From Moraxella boevrei DSM 14165 (GTDB taxonomy: Bacteria; Pseudomonadota; Gammaproteobacteria; Pseudomonadales; Moraxellaceae): a stretch of 64,000 bases of DNA. This document shows, piece by piece, positions 1 to 8,539 of this stretch. The translations under genes and the position numbers were made by a program. The DNA lies in assembly GCF_000379845.1 (NCBI RefSeq), contig NZ_KB903804.1:81983-145982 (forward strand), in the 5' to 3' direction. Within the stretch, counting starts at the first letter, position 1; each line of letters opens with the position of its first letter. A model generated the notes under the pieces. It saw only the letters and a list, made by a program, of their open reading frames with translations, was not told the origin of the DNA and did not search any database.

Positions 1-75
1 ATGGTAGCTTTGCCCCAAAATCACCCCACCAACAGCCAATGCCAATACGCTTGCTGTTAATTGTTTATACTTCAT
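1..75 (-). CDS. N-terminus of unknown membrane-anchored or secreted protein (partial)
   Basis: Twenty-five codons read leftward from an ATG at 75-73 and run off the window. The peptide starts MKYKQL and continues with a hydrophobic alanine/valine/leucine/glycine stretch, which looks like a signal peptide or N-terminal membrane anchor. The upstream strand carries a weak AAGGATTATC before the ATG that could serve as ribosome binding site. The family cannot be named from this fragment. Confidence 0.5.
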   Translation of the reverse strand, partial: MKYKQLTASVLALAVGGVILGQSYH

Positions 76-190
76 GATAATCCTTAATTTATTGTATAAA
101 ATGCGTTGTAGAACGAAACAATTTTAACCCTGTATCTTAGCACTGTCTGCCCAAATAAACTAGCTAACTTATGTAAACAAAACTTACTGA

Positions 191-718
191 TTAATCCAAA
201 TATTTTGCCACAAACTCAGGTAAAAAAGTTTCACTAATCAAGATACGTTTACCATGCCAACGATACACACTTTGCCGTTGCCAACCGTCCGCCGTCAGCT
301 GATAACAGCGATGTACCAACGCCGCCTGATGCCTAGCAAAAATCACATAACCAATCGGACGTTGTCCCAAATTTGCCAACTGTCGTCCATGCCCTGTCAA
401 ACTGTGAAAACTAAACACACTGCGTGCTTTGACCCATGCAGGCTCGTCTACCTTACCAAATAGTAACGCTTCTCGTACCCAAGCAGATTGCGGACGTTGT
501 GGCAGTTTTAATTGGTCAATTTCGGTTCGGCTTAACGTTTGCCGTCCTTCAAAAGTCGGCTGTACGATGAGTTTTTGGGCGGATAATTGTTCAATTTTGG
601 CAGTTAATGAACCGTTGGCAGTGAGCCAGTTTGCCAATGGACGATGTTGTAATTCGTTTGGCAAACGCTTTAAAATTTTTGGCACAGAAGGCGGATTTTG
701 CATATCAATTTTTTGCAA
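191..718 (-). CDS. ubiC: Chorismate pyruvate-lyase (UbiC)
   Basis: UbiC removes pyruvate from chorismate to give 4-hydroxybenzoate, the first committed step of ubiquinone synthesis, in the cytoplasm. The 175-residue length fits the family. Recognisable blocks are WVREALLFG in the middle, the LGQRPIGYVIF strand, and the C-terminal ISETFLPEF block with the conserved glutamate. A second in-frame ATG five codons downstream (703) is an alternative start. It is divergent from rluE, with only about 60 bp between them. Two UbiH-family hydroxylase genes of the same pathway lie at 53.6-56.1 kb, while ubiA, the usual partner of ubiC, is not visible here. Confidence 0.9.
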   Translation of the reverse strand: MQKIDMQNPPSVPKILKRLPNELQHRPLANWLTANGSLTAKIEQLSAQKLIVQPTFEGRQTLSRTEIDQLKLPQRPQSAWVREALLFGKVDEPAWVKARSVFSFHSLTGHGRQLANLGQRPIGYVIFARHQAALVHRCYQLTADGWQRQSVYRWHGKRILISETFLPEFVAKYLD

Positions 719-776
719 TTTGGGTTAAAATGGTGGCTATTGTAACGTGAATTGATGAAGACAACAAGCCAAAACC

Positions 777-1550
777 ATGCCAACCACCTTAATTTTATTT
801 AACAAACCGTATGGTGTGTTAAGCCAATTTCGCCAAGATGACAATAATAACTTTGCCACCTTAAGCGATTTTTTTTACCAAAGCCAATACAAAGATTTGC
901 GAGTGGCAGGACGGCTTGATGCCACATCGGAAGGCTTATTATTGCTAACCAATAACGGGAAACTCAACCAACAACTCACCCACCCACCCAAAGCCAATCA
1001 CGGCAAAAAATTGGCAAAAACCTATTGGGTGCAAGTAGACGGTTTGGCAAATGATAATCAAATCAACCAATTGCGTGAAGGTGTATCGTTAAGTGACGGC
1101 AAAACCCGACCTGCTATCGTGGAAAAACTGGACGAAAGTCAAGTCTTAGCAACCCTTTGGCAAGCCCCTGACAACATTGCCAAACGCAAAATCACCAACT
1201 GGCTCGCTATCAGCATTGTAGAAGGCAAAAACCGCCAAATCCGCCGAATGACTGCTCAGGTTGGTTTGCCATGTTTACGCTTAATCCGTGTCGCCCACGG
1301 TCATTTTTGCTTAAGTCAACATTTAAATAATTTACACAACTCCAATTTATCCGCCCATTCGCTCGCAGTCGGTGAATTTGTTGAAATTTCACTGAGCGAT
1401 ACACAATTACAAAAGCTCGGCGTGTCACATCAACCCCCACGCCAACGCCAAAATTTACAAAGACAAAGTTTGCACAAACAATCTTTCCAAAAACAACAAC
1501 CTACAAAAAACCACAACCGATTTTCCCAAAAAAAATCCCCCAACCGTTAA
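777..1550 (+). CDS. rluE: 23S rRNA pseudouridine synthase, RluE type
   Basis: A member of the RsuA/RluB/RluE family, which isomerises uridine in rRNA; RluE modifies U2457 of 23S rRNA. The catalytic aspartate is D48 in GRLDATSEGLLLL. No N-terminal S4 domain is present, as expected for RluE and unlike RluB or RsuA. The NRQIRRMTAQVGLPCLRLIR block near residue 160 is typical of the family. The last 35 residues are a basic, glutamine-rich tail that is probably disordered and could help RNA binding (inference). The start ATG at 777 sits directly before the conserved LILFNKPYGVLSQF strand. The next gene follows after 10 bp and may be cotranscribed. Confidence 0.88.
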   Translation: MPTTLILFNKPYGVLSQFRQDDNNNFATLSDFFYQSQYKDLRVAGRLDATSEGLLLLTNNGKLNQQLTHPPKANHGKKLAKTYWVQVDGLANDNQINQLREGVSLSDGKTRPAIVEKLDESQVLATLWQAPDNIAKRKITNWLAISIVEGKNRQIRRMTAQVGLPCLRLIRVAHGHFCLSQHLNNLHNSNLSAHSLAVGEFVEISLSDTQLQKLGVSHQPPRQRQNLQRQSLHKQSFQKQQPTKNHNRFSQKKSPNR

Positions 1551-1560
1551 GGAAAAAATC

Positions 1561-2064
1561 ATGATTGCCCAATATTTGCTCGTTGACAACGACACCTTGC
1601 AACAACTGAAAAACTGCCCTGACAACACCCGTTTTGAACAGCTAGAAATCCTAACCCAACAAGCCGATGACAGCGAGTTGGTAGATTTGGGCAAATTATG
1701 GGACGTGCTACATTTTGTCTTAACAGGACAATCCGCCACCACGCCTGTGCCTGACAGTGCGTTAAGCGAATTTGTGGTCGGTGTAGAAACCTTTAGCGAT
1801 GACGAAGACAGTGATTTTATCGCATTTTGTGAATGGTCGGCAGTGATTGAGATTGCCGATGCGTTGGGGAAAGTGAACTTTAGCAAACGTTTGGAAAAAA
1901 TGTTCATGAAAGACCTTCGCCAACAAAAAATCTTTCCAACTGGCATTTGGCAAGGCAAAAAACAAGCATTGGACAAAGAATTATTGGCGTCTTTCCAAGA
2001 ATTACGTGATTTGTATGACAAAGCAGTGGACACAGGAGCGAACGTGGTGGTAAGCATTTGTTAA
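1561..2064 (+). CDS. DUF1877 (YfbM-like) protein
   Basis: A soluble protein of 167 residues. The LGKLWDVLHFVLTG block near residue 45 is characteristic of the YfbM/DUF1877 family, whose biochemical role is not established. The start follows AAGGAAAAAATC, a good ribosome binding site, 10 bp after rluE, so the two are probably one operon. Nothing in it points to membrane location or catalysis. Confidence 0.78.
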   Translation: MIAQYLLVDNDTLQQLKNCPDNTRFEQLEILTQQADDSELVDLGKLWDVLHFVLTGQSATTPVPDSALSEFVVGVETFSDDEDSDFIAFCEWSAVIEIADALGKVNFSKRLEKMFMKDLRQQKIFPTGIWQGKKQALDKELLASFQELRDLYDKAVDTGANVVVSIC

Positions 2065-2152
2065 AATTGCTTGTATCTAGGCTAAGAACGGCTTAAAATA
2101 TGCCAAACTTATGCTAACATGATATCCAAATTGGGAATAAGGAATAACAACA

Positions 2153-2485
2153 ATGCCAAAAACCAACAAACCCACGCAGAACATGATACCACTTCACATC
2201 AAAATCACCGAAGAAATGCACGATTTGTTAACTGAAGTTGCCAAAAAACACGGTTTTCCACGTATTCAAGGGCTTATTCGTTTGTATATTCGCCAAGGTT
2301 TGGACGCTGAAGATATCAATTATTCCTTGGCAAAAGACAGCCGTTTTTTGACAAAACTCAAACGTCAAGGCGTGAGCGATGACATTATCCAATCCGCTTT
2401 ACATGAGCATGAAGACGATGTTTATCAAGATAAATCCATTGACTTTTGTCAAGCTCATGAATTATCTACTAAAATCGAGTATTAA
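2153..2485 (+). CDS. Small ribbon-helix-helix-like protein, function unknown
   Basis: A 110-residue protein with a short N-terminal strand (MIPLHIKITEEMHDLL) followed by two helices (TEVAKKHGF, IQGLIRLYIRQGL). This layout resembles CopG/Arc ribbon-helix-helix DNA-binding domains. The C-terminal half is acidic and charged. The upstream GGAATAAGGAATAAC provides a ribosome binding site. The resemblance suggests a transcription regulator or an antitoxin, but no toxin gene is next to it; tRNA-Ser follows. Function is not assigned. Confidence 0.55.
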   Translation: MPKTNKPTQNMIPLHIKITEEMHDLLTEVAKKHGFPRIQGLIRLYIRQGLDAEDINYSLAKDSRFLTKLKRQGVSDDIIQSALHEHEDDVYQDKSIDFCQAHELSTKIEY

Positions 2486-2528
2486 AACAAATTTTTTGTC
2501 AAAAAATAAAATTTTTTATGAAAAATAC

Positions 2529-2556
2529 TTGCATTTAGCAAAAAATTTAGTATAAT
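2529..2556 (+). promoter_or_regulatory. Promoter of tRNA-Ser
   Basis: TTGCAT, a 16-bp spacer and a perfect TATAAT, ending 14 bp before the tRNA. The distance fits a transcription start at about 2563. Confidence 0.65.
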
Positions 2557-2570
2557 AGCCCACACAAAAC

Positions 2571-2661
2571 GGAAGCTTGGCAGAGCGGTTGAATGCACCG
2601 GTCTTGAAAACCGGCAAGGGTTTATAGCCCTTCGAGAGTTCGAATCTCTCAGCTTCCGCCA
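2571..2661 (+). tRNA. tRNA-Ser (anticodon TGA)
   Basis: A class II tRNA with a long variable arm. The acceptor stem GGAAGCT pairs with AGCTTCC, the anticodon loop CTTGAAA lies in a CCGGT/ACCGG stem, GTTCGAATC is the T loop, and CCA is encoded at 2659-2661. A terminator follows. Confidence 0.96.
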
Positions 2662-2667
2662 TATTCT

Positions 2668-2705
2668 AAAACGTCTTAAACTTTAGCGGTTTAAGACGTT
2701 TTTTA
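2668..2705 (+). terminator. Rho-independent terminator after tRNA-Ser
   Basis: A perfect 14-bp stem, AAAACGTCTTAAAC with GTTTAAGACGTTTT, around a 7-nt loop and followed by T residues. Confidence 0.88.
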
Positions 2706-2770
2706 TTGGGTGAAATTTAAATCTTCAAATTTCAACATTTTTATGACTTATTGATAATACAAAGTTTTTT

Positions 2771-3502
2771 ATGAATATTATTTTATTACCACCACAAGCC
2801 AATCAAGAAAAAAACCTAGAAAAAACATGTATTATCAATGATTTAAATACAATTTACCATATCAAAAATGTGTTAAAAGCCAATAGTGGCGATAGCCTAA
2901 AAATCGGTATTGAAAACGGCAATCTTGGCACGGCGACCGTTGCTGATATCAGCCCAACTGAGCTTACATTAACAGCGATTGACTGTCAGAACCCACCACC
3001 AAACAAACTGCCCCTTAGCGTGGTTTTGGCACTGCCACGCCCCAAAGTGCTACGCCGATTGGTGCTAGACATGACGGCAATGGGGGTAAAACAGTTGATT
3101 TTGGTAAATAGTTATCGTACCGAAAAAAGTTATTGGCACTCACCTTTGTTAAGTAAAATTGATGATTATATCAAGGAAGGCTTACAGCAAGCCTGCGATA
3201 CCATACCGATGCAAGTGCGTTGTTATCCACGGTTAAAGCCATTTGTGGAAGATGAATTTCAACCCCTATTTTCGCATCATCAGGCATTGATTGCTCATCC
3301 TTATGCCGATGCAAATTTTAGCGATATCGTGCATTATGCTCAAGATACGGTGCTAGTGATTGGGGCGGAAGGCGGTTTTATTCCTTATGAAGTGGATTTG
3401 TTCGCTCGGCATGGTTGTACGCCTGTAAAGATTGGCGAGCGGATTTTGCGTACCGAAAATGCGGTTAGTATGCTGTGCGGTGGGTTTTTAATCAATCAAT
3501 AA
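2771..3502 (+). CDS. rsmE: 16S rRNA (uracil1498-N3)-methyltransferase RsmE
   Basis: A SAM-dependent SPOUT methyltransferase that methylates U1498 of 16S rRNA. It has an N-terminal PUA-like beta domain (residues 1-70, with HIKNVLKANSGD) and a trefoil-knot domain. The knot motifs are LVIGAEGGF near residue 197 and GERILRTENAV near 222. The 243-residue length is standard. It stands alone, downstream of the tRNA-Ser terminator, and converges with epmA with 14 bp between the two stops. Confidence 0.94.
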   Translation: MNIILLPPQANQEKNLEKTCIINDLNTIYHIKNVLKANSGDSLKIGIENGNLGTATVADISPTELTLTAIDCQNPPPNKLPLSVVLALPRPKVLRRLVLDMTAMGVKQLILVNSYRTEKSYWHSPLLSKIDDYIKEGLQQACDTIPMQVRCYPRLKPFVEDEFQPLFSHHQALIAHPYADANFSDIVHYAQDTVLVIGAEGGFIPYEVDLFARHGCTPVKIGERILRTENAVSMLCGGFLINQ

Positions 3503-3516
3503 CCTTAAACATTCAC

Positions 3517-4521
3517 TTAGGCATTTGGACTAGTAAAACTTAACACTTGTTCAATATTGTTCGCATTGGTTTTTATCATTAATAATCTATCCAACCCCAC
3601 CGCAATGCCACTACACGGCGGTAACGCATCACAGGCTTGTAGCAGATTTTCATCAATCGGCATGACAGGCAAACCACGCTGTTGGCGTTCGGTATTGTCT
3701 TGCTCAAAACGTTGTCTTAGCAGTTTACTATCTGCCAATTCATCGTAGGCATTGGCGATTTCCAAGCCGTTGATATAGAGTTCAAAACGTTTGGCAACCA
3801 AATTACCGTCTTGGTCTTTAGCAGTTTTGGCAAGGGCGGACGTTGCCACAGGATAGTCAAAAATCAAAGTTGGTAAGGTTTTCCCCAAATGCGGTTCTAC
3901 CAAATGGCTAAACAGTATGTCAAGCCAACCTTGATGGTCATCGCCCATATCCACAAAAATGCCGTTATCGTTGGCAATCGCTTTTAGGGTATCACAGCTG
4001 GCATTGAGCGGATGAATTTTAACATAATCCAAAAACGCATCCACATAACGATAATGGTCAAACACCACAGGATAGCCAAGCACCACTGATACCAAGGCAT
4101 TGAGCTCTTTTGCCAACGCATCAAGGCTAAAATGCGGACGATACCATTCCAACATGGTAAACTCAATATTATGCCGAGTGCCGATTTCATTATCCCGAAA
4201 CACCGAACAAATTTGATAAATCGGTACTTGCCACGTTGCTAATAAGCGTTTCATCGCAAATTCGGGCGATGTGTGCAAATAATAAGTGGTTGGTCGGTCA
4301 AATACAGTCAAATTTGACGAAACCGATTGTAAAAAAATGTCAGTATTCCCCGCTTTTGACAACAGTGGCGTTTGTACTTCTAGCACGTCCCGCTCGGCAA
4401 AAAACTGGCGAATGGTATGATAAACATTTGCCCGTTGTCGTGCCATTTCTAGCGTGCAGTTGGGTTGGTATTTAGCGGAACGATTAACAAAATCGGCGTT
4501 ATTTTGGTTCATGGTTAGCAA
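3517..4521 (-). CDS. epmA: Elongation factor P--(R)-beta-lysine ligase EpmA (PoxA/GenX)
   Basis: A class II lysyl-tRNA-synthetase paralogue lacking the anticodon-binding domain, which attaches (R)-beta-lysine to elongation factor P. Class II motif 2 is seen in FRDNEIGTRHNIEFTMLEW and motif 3 in the C-terminal SGIAVGLDRLLM. The 334-residue length is correct for EpmA and too short for LysS. MNQNN, three codons downstream of the first ATG, is an alternative start. The partners epmB and efp are not in the window. Confidence 0.92.
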   Translation of the reverse strand: MLTMNQNNADFVNRSAKYQPNCTLEMARQRANVYHTIRQFFAERDVLEVQTPLLSKAGNTDIFLQSVSSNLTVFDRPTTYYLHTSPEFAMKRLLATWQVPIYQICSVFRDNEIGTRHNIEFTMLEWYRPHFSLDALAKELNALVSVVLGYPVVFDHYRYVDAFLDYVKIHPLNASCDTLKAIANDNGIFVDMGDDHQGWLDILFSHLVEPHLGKTLPTLIFDYPVATSALAKTAKDQDGNLVAKRFELYINGLEIANAYDELADSKLLRQRFEQDNTERQQRGLPVMPIDENLLQACDALPPCSGIAVGLDRLLMIKTNANNIEQVLSFTSPNA

Positions 4522-4606
4522 AAAATCACAAAAAAGTCAGCAACATGGTAAAAAGCAATCCGTATTTTAACAAAATTCATGCTATCATGGGAGAAATTTT
4601 TTCCTT

Positions 4607-4681
4607 GTCAAAAACAAGGGCGTTCGTGGTGTCAGAAACACTGTTTCTCAGCTTCGACAAGCTTAGGGTGAACGGCGTTCA
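4607..4681. repeat. Dispersed intergenic repeat-like element
   Basis: An otherwise empty 196-bp gap holds GGGCGTTCGTGGTGTC followed by a hairpin-rich stretch ending CTTCGACAAGCTTAGGGTG and AACGGCG. It contains the palindromic AGAAACACTGTTTCT and the CTTCGACAAGCTTAGG motif, which resembles the TTCGACAAGCTCAGG core of dispersed repeats seen in many bacterial genomes. No second copy was seen in this window, so the call rests on resemblance. Confidence 0.4.
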
Positions 4682-4717
4682 TTATTACCTTAAATCCATC
4701 ATAAATAGTAAACAATT

Positions 4718-5692
4718 ATGCACGAAATTGAACTCAAATTTTTAATTCACACTCATCAACAAACCGCTTTGGCACAACAGTTACAAAACTTCGGTGCAAA
4801 AAGCCAACCGTTATCCGCTTATTATTTTGACACGTCCGAGCGATTACTGGCAAAAAATGGCATTGCATTACGCATTCGTTTTGAGCAAAATCAATGGGTG
4901 CAAACCGTCAAAACGCAGGGCGATGGCATTGCCAAACGCCTAGAAATCAACAAAATTTTACCAATATCTGCCACGCCTGCACAGATTAATCTGGCAACGT
5001 TATTGCCTGATTTGACGCTGATTGAACACGAAGCAATTATCGCTCAACTTGAGCAGATAATGCCAATTTCTGAACTAAATCAAAAACTTAGCATTCAATA
5101 TTTTACCGATATTGAGCGGTTATCTTGCGTGCTTGTGCAAGGCGAGAGCCAGATTGAACTGGCGTATGACGTGGGCGTGGTCGGTACAGGCGAGCTTGCG
5201 ACCCAACAATTTGCCATTCATGAGATTGAATTTGAGTTGTTAGACGGCTTGCCGAGCGATTTGGTTGGGCTTGCCAAACGTTTTTGCCAAGCATATCAGT
5301 TGTATTTTTCTACGATTACCAAAGCCGAGCGTGGCAGTTTGTTGTTAAAACAGCAAACATTTCCGACTGCCAAAACTTTTGTTGCCATTAAAACAGCTGA
5401 TTTTGATAAAAATGATAAAATAATTTTTATCAAAATTCAACAGTCTATTAATTTTATTTTACAAATATTATTGCCCAGTGTCACCGCCATTTGTTTGGGT
5501 GATAATGCCAAACAGCATCAAGATAACGTGCGATTATGCTTAGAAAATTTACAAGATATTTTTCATTATTTTTCACAAAATCCGACCAATCATTTGCAAT
5601 CTATTCACAGCATTTGTTTGCAAGATTTGGTAGAAAGTCAGGCATTTCAACTATTTATCTTAGATTTAATTGATTTTGCCCATTTGGATTAG
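4718..5692 (+). CDS. CYTH-domain protein (YgiF-like inorganic triphosphatase)
   Basis: The N-terminus HEIELKFLI holds the CYTH signature ExExK (E3, E5, K7), and basic and acidic strands of the triphosphate tunnel continue to about residue 200 (ALRIRFEQN, WVQTVKTQGDG). CYTH enzymes hydrolyse triphosphate or make cyclic AMP; the YgiF branch is an inorganic triphosphatase. The C-terminal 110 residues are helical and may be a reduced CHAD domain, but I do not see its histidine pattern. The start is the ATG directly before the signature. Confidence 0.8.
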   Translation: MHEIELKFLIHTHQQTALAQQLQNFGAKSQPLSAYYFDTSERLLAKNGIALRIRFEQNQWVQTVKTQGDGIAKRLEINKILPISATPAQINLATLLPDLTLIEHEAIIAQLEQIMPISELNQKLSIQYFTDIERLSCVLVQGESQIELAYDVGVVGTGELATQQFAIHEIEFELLDGLPSDLVGLAKRFCQAYQLYFSTITKAERGSLLLKQQTFPTAKTFVAIKTADFDKNDKIIFIKIQQSINFILQILLPSVTAICLGDNAKQHQDNVRLCLENLQDIFHYFSQNPTNHLQSIHSICLQDLVESQAFQLFILDLIDFAHLD

Positions 5693-5701
5693 TGAATAAA
5701 A

Positions 5702-5986
5702 TCAATCAGGTATATTCATGTTGTTATGATTATCCGTGGTTAAACCATAATAAAAAATAAAAGTTGCCACCAAGCTAGACACACCAACAAAGGCAAGATC
5801 TAGCGGTTTTTTTAATGCCCAAAAATTTAACGCAATAAATACCAACACCGACAACCCGAACACGCCTGCGGTCAAAGCGATACTTGTTTGTTTGGCAGGG
5901 CTTTTATCTTTAAAACGGTAATAACGTACCCCAAAACCGCCCACATACGCCACCAAGCCCAATATTAACCATTCAATAAAACTCAT
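5702..5986 (-). CDS. Small three-segment membrane protein, unknown
   Basis: A 94-residue protein with three hydrophobic segments (about residues 5-20, 35-55 and 66-84) and short basic loops. The start is preceded by AGGAAAATTTCACA, a usable ribosome binding site. The family is not recognised. It lies downstream of a lipoprotein gene on the same strand and may be cotranscribed with it. Confidence 0.6.
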   Translation of the reverse strand: MSFIEWLILGLVAYVGGFGVRYYRFKDKSPAKQTSIALTAGVFGLSVLVFIALNFWALKKPLDLAFVGVSSLVATFIFYYGLTTDNHNNMNIPD

Positions 5987-6024
5987 TGTGAAATTTTCCT
6001 GTCATATTTTTTTAATTAAATTTA

Positions 6025-6534
6025 TTAAATTTGCGTTGTATTTTCGCATGCCACTTTATAAACGGTGTTACTGCCTTTGTAAATAAATCCCAAATAAGGA
6101 CTGTCAAATTGTGGGTTTAAGTTAGCAAAACCGTCCGTGATTTTGGCTAATACCAACACACGGTCAGGACGTGCGATAACTTTTTCTAAATATTGGTTTT
6201 CATCGGCGTTGATGTCAAAATATTTTTGAATTTCTGGGCTGTTATTGGCAACGACGTCCATCGGTGTTGGGGTGTCCCACGCTTGATTTGGGTCGTTAAA
6301 GGCACGCATTTGCATGGTATAGCGGTCACCTTCGTCGCTGATTTGGTGGTTGATTTTGATTTGGGCAGGTTCGTCATGACTGACGGTGTAACACCCTGCG
6401 AACACATCGGCTTGGCTATTTTGGCTTGGTTTGTTGGGTTGTTGATTAGCTTGGTTACAAGCGGTCAATGTGCCAATAGCCAGAATATTAATTAACAAAA
6501 GTTTGGAAAAATTTTTCATAAACATATGTTTCAT
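6025..6534 (-). CDS. Lipoprotein of unknown function
   Basis: A signal peptide ends in the lipobox LTAC followed by N, so a lipid-anchored periplasmic-side protein is expected. After an NQ/P-rich linker, the body of about 130 residues is mostly predicted strand with two cysteines (GCYTV and KVACE) that could form a disulfide. Either of two ATGs (MKHMFMKN) may be the start, the later one giving a more usual signal peptide. No family is recognised. Confidence 0.6.
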   Translation of the reverse strand: MKHMFMKNFSKLLLINILAIGTLTACNQANQQPNKPSQNSQADVFAGCYTVSHDEPAQIKINHQISDEGDRYTMQMRAFNDPNQAWDTPTPMDVVANNSPEIQKYFDINADENQYLEKVIARPDRVLVLAKITDGFANLNPQFDSPYLGFIYKGSNTVYKVACENTTQI

Positions 6535-6649
6535 AAATGGGATAAAATCTAAGGTTTCCTAAGGTTTTTTGCGGAACAAGGCGGTGTTGGCATGGATTTT
6601 TTGCCAATTTTTGCTTATACTAGCATTTTTTGACAAAAATTGGCAGAGT

Positions 6650-8434
6650 ATGGCACAACATTCTTTAAAACCCTTATCAAATCAAATACTTGCTTATACA
6701 GACGGTGCCTGTCGTGGCAACGGCACGACGGACAATGCTAAAGGCGGTTTTGGGGCGGTGCTGATTTTTCCTAGTGGCAAGCAACTGGACATTTGTGGCG
6801 GTGAGATTGGCACGACCAACAACCGCATGGAACTGCTCGGCGTGATTGTGGCGTTGGAGAACAGTCCTGCCGATGTGCCAATCCAAATCTGGTCAGACTC
6901 TAGCTATGTGATAAAAGGTATCACTGAGTGGATAGACGGTTGGAAACGCAAAAATTGGGCAAAGGTAAAAAACGTAGATTTGTGGCAACGCCTAGACCAC
7001 GCACGTGAGCATCGGCAAATTGATTGGCAGTGGGTAAAAGGTCATGCGGGACATGACGGCAACGAATACGCTGACCAACTTGCTAACCAAGGTATTGATA
7101 ATTTACCACAAAAAAACTTTGAAAAAATCCTAAAAAATACGGCAACAAATATGACAAATCAAGCAAATAATTTAGCAAACAACTTAGCAAACCAACAAAA
7201 CGACCTCCAACATTTTGACAATGCACCGCCTTTTGAGCCGTTGCCTGATAGCTATTATCAAGCCCAATTTGAACACTATGAACAAAATCAAGACGATTTA
7301 AATGTCCAAGATATAGACAGCCAAGATGATTTTTTGTTAAATATGTTAGACGATGAGCCGTCAAATATTGAGACAAAAGCTGGAAACGAGTTTTCTAACA
7401 ATAAAATTTTGACAAATTCAACTGAAAACAATCCGTCACCAACAAATGATTTAGCAAACAACGATGAAAAACCGAAAAAAAAGAAAGCGGATAAAGACAA
7501 TAAAGCCGATAAAAAAGGTAAAAACGACAAATCGGAAAAAGACGACACTAGCGTAACATTTTTTGAGCCGTCTGCCCTAGCGGAGCGTTTTTATCCTTTT
7601 GTCAAAGACAATCATTTTATCGGCCAAGATGAAACGCTTATCGCACAGCGACCTGAATTTGACGGCAATACTCAAACCTTTAATCCAACATTTGTGCCGT
7701 TATTACCAATTGCCAAACATCACGGTATGGCAAATCGTCAGTTGATTTTGGACACAGAAACCACAGGTTTTGACGCCCAAGGTGATGACCGCATTGTGGA
7801 AGTGGGTGTTGTGGAATTGATTAATCGCAAATTTACAGGTGAAAAACTGCACGTTTATATCAATCCATTGCGTAATATGGGTGAAGAGGTCATTCGGGTG
7901 CATGGTATTCACAGCGAATTTTTGGCGGATATGCCGACCTTTGAGCAAGTCGGAAAAAGTATTTATGACTTTTTGCAAGGAGCTGAGCTTATCGCTCATA
8001 ATGCCAACTTTGACATAAGTTTTTTGCAAGCAGAATTTTGTCGTATTGGTTTGGCGGATTTTGAACAGACGGTGAGCGTGGTGGACAGCCTTGCGATTGC
8101 CAAACAACTGTATGCAGGCCAGCGAAATACCCTTGATGCGTTGGTAAAGCGTTTGGACGTTGGCAAACAAGACCGTACCTTTCACGGGGCGTTACTGGAT
8201 GCGGAGATTTTGGCGGAAGTTTATTTGGCGATGACAGGCGGTCAAGTATCGCTTGGCATTGATGATGGTGATATGGGCATTGGTGGCAATCATGAACACC
8301 AACGCTTTGACGGCGTGGCGGTGGGGCGATTTTTGGCAACTGCCGATAGCGAAACCGCTCATCAAAACTGGCTCAATGCCTTAAAAGACCAACACCCCGC
8401 CTTGGCAGAAAACTGGCAACTCAATGATGCCTAA
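6650..8434 (+). CDS. Fused ribonuclease HI / DNA polymerase III epsilon subunit (RnhA-DnaQ)
   Basis: A 594-residue two-domain protein. Residues 10-150 are RNase HI, which cuts RNA in RNA-DNA hybrids; the acidic catalytic residues are D18 (AYTDGACRG), E61 (RMELLG) and D83 (WSDSS), with the late VKGHAGHDGNEYAD block. Residues 155-360 form a low-complexity linker with a Lys/Asp-rich stretch near 275-300. Residues 360-545 are the DnaQ 3'-5' proofreading exonuclease, with DTETTGFD at 368, HNANFDISFL, and the H...D motif FHGALLDAEIL. MTGGQVSLGI after the exonuclease matches the position and shape of the DnaQ clamp-binding motif. An upstream ATG at 6569 is open in frame, but homology begins only at 6650, so that start is preferred. 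Confidence 0.9.
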   Translation: MAQHSLKPLSNQILAYTDGACRGNGTTDNAKGGFGAVLIFPSGKQLDICGGEIGTTNNRMELLGVIVALENSPADVPIQIWSDSSYVIKGITEWIDGWKRKNWAKVKNVDLWQRLDHAREHRQIDWQWVKGHAGHDGNEYADQLANQGIDNLPQKNFEKILKNTATNMTNQANNLANNLANQQNDLQHFDNAPPFEPLPDSYYQAQFEHYEQNQDDLNVQDIDSQDDFLLNMLDDEPSNIETKAGNEFSNNKILTNSTENNPSPTNDLANNDEKPKKKKADKDNKADKKGKNDKSEKDDTSVTFFEPSALAERFYPFVKDNHFIGQDETLIAQRPEFDGNTQTFNPTFVPLLPIAKHHGMANRQLILDTETTGFDAQGDDRIVEVGVVELINRKFTGEKLHVYINPLRNMGEEVIRVHGIHSEFLADMPTFEQVGKSIYDFLQGAELIAHNANFDISFLQAEFCRIGLADFEQTVSVVDSLAIAKQLYAGQRNTLDALVKRLDVGKQDRTFHGALLDAEILAEVYLAMTGGQVSLGIDDGDMGIGGNHEHQRFDGVAVGRFLATADSETAHQNWLNALKDQHPALAENWQLNDA

Positions 8435-8475
8435 CGCCATTTAGGCAAATAATTTATCAAATTAACCGATTGTCA

Positions 8476-8504
8476 TAGACAATTATTGACAAACATTTTA
8501 CAAT
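8476..8504 (+). promoter_or_regulatory. Putative promoter of the fimL-like gene
   Basis: TAGACA, a 17-bp spacer and TACAAT, located about 33 bp before the start codon. Judged from sequence alone. Confidence 0.4.
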
Positions 8505-8539
8505 AGCAACATTTATCCGATTTTATTAGGAACACTTTG

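Noticed and set aside
6569..6649. 27-residue hydrophobic N-terminal extension of the RnhA-DnaQ protein
   Set aside because: An export-like or membrane start makes no sense for a replication enzyme, and RNase HI homology starts after 6650.
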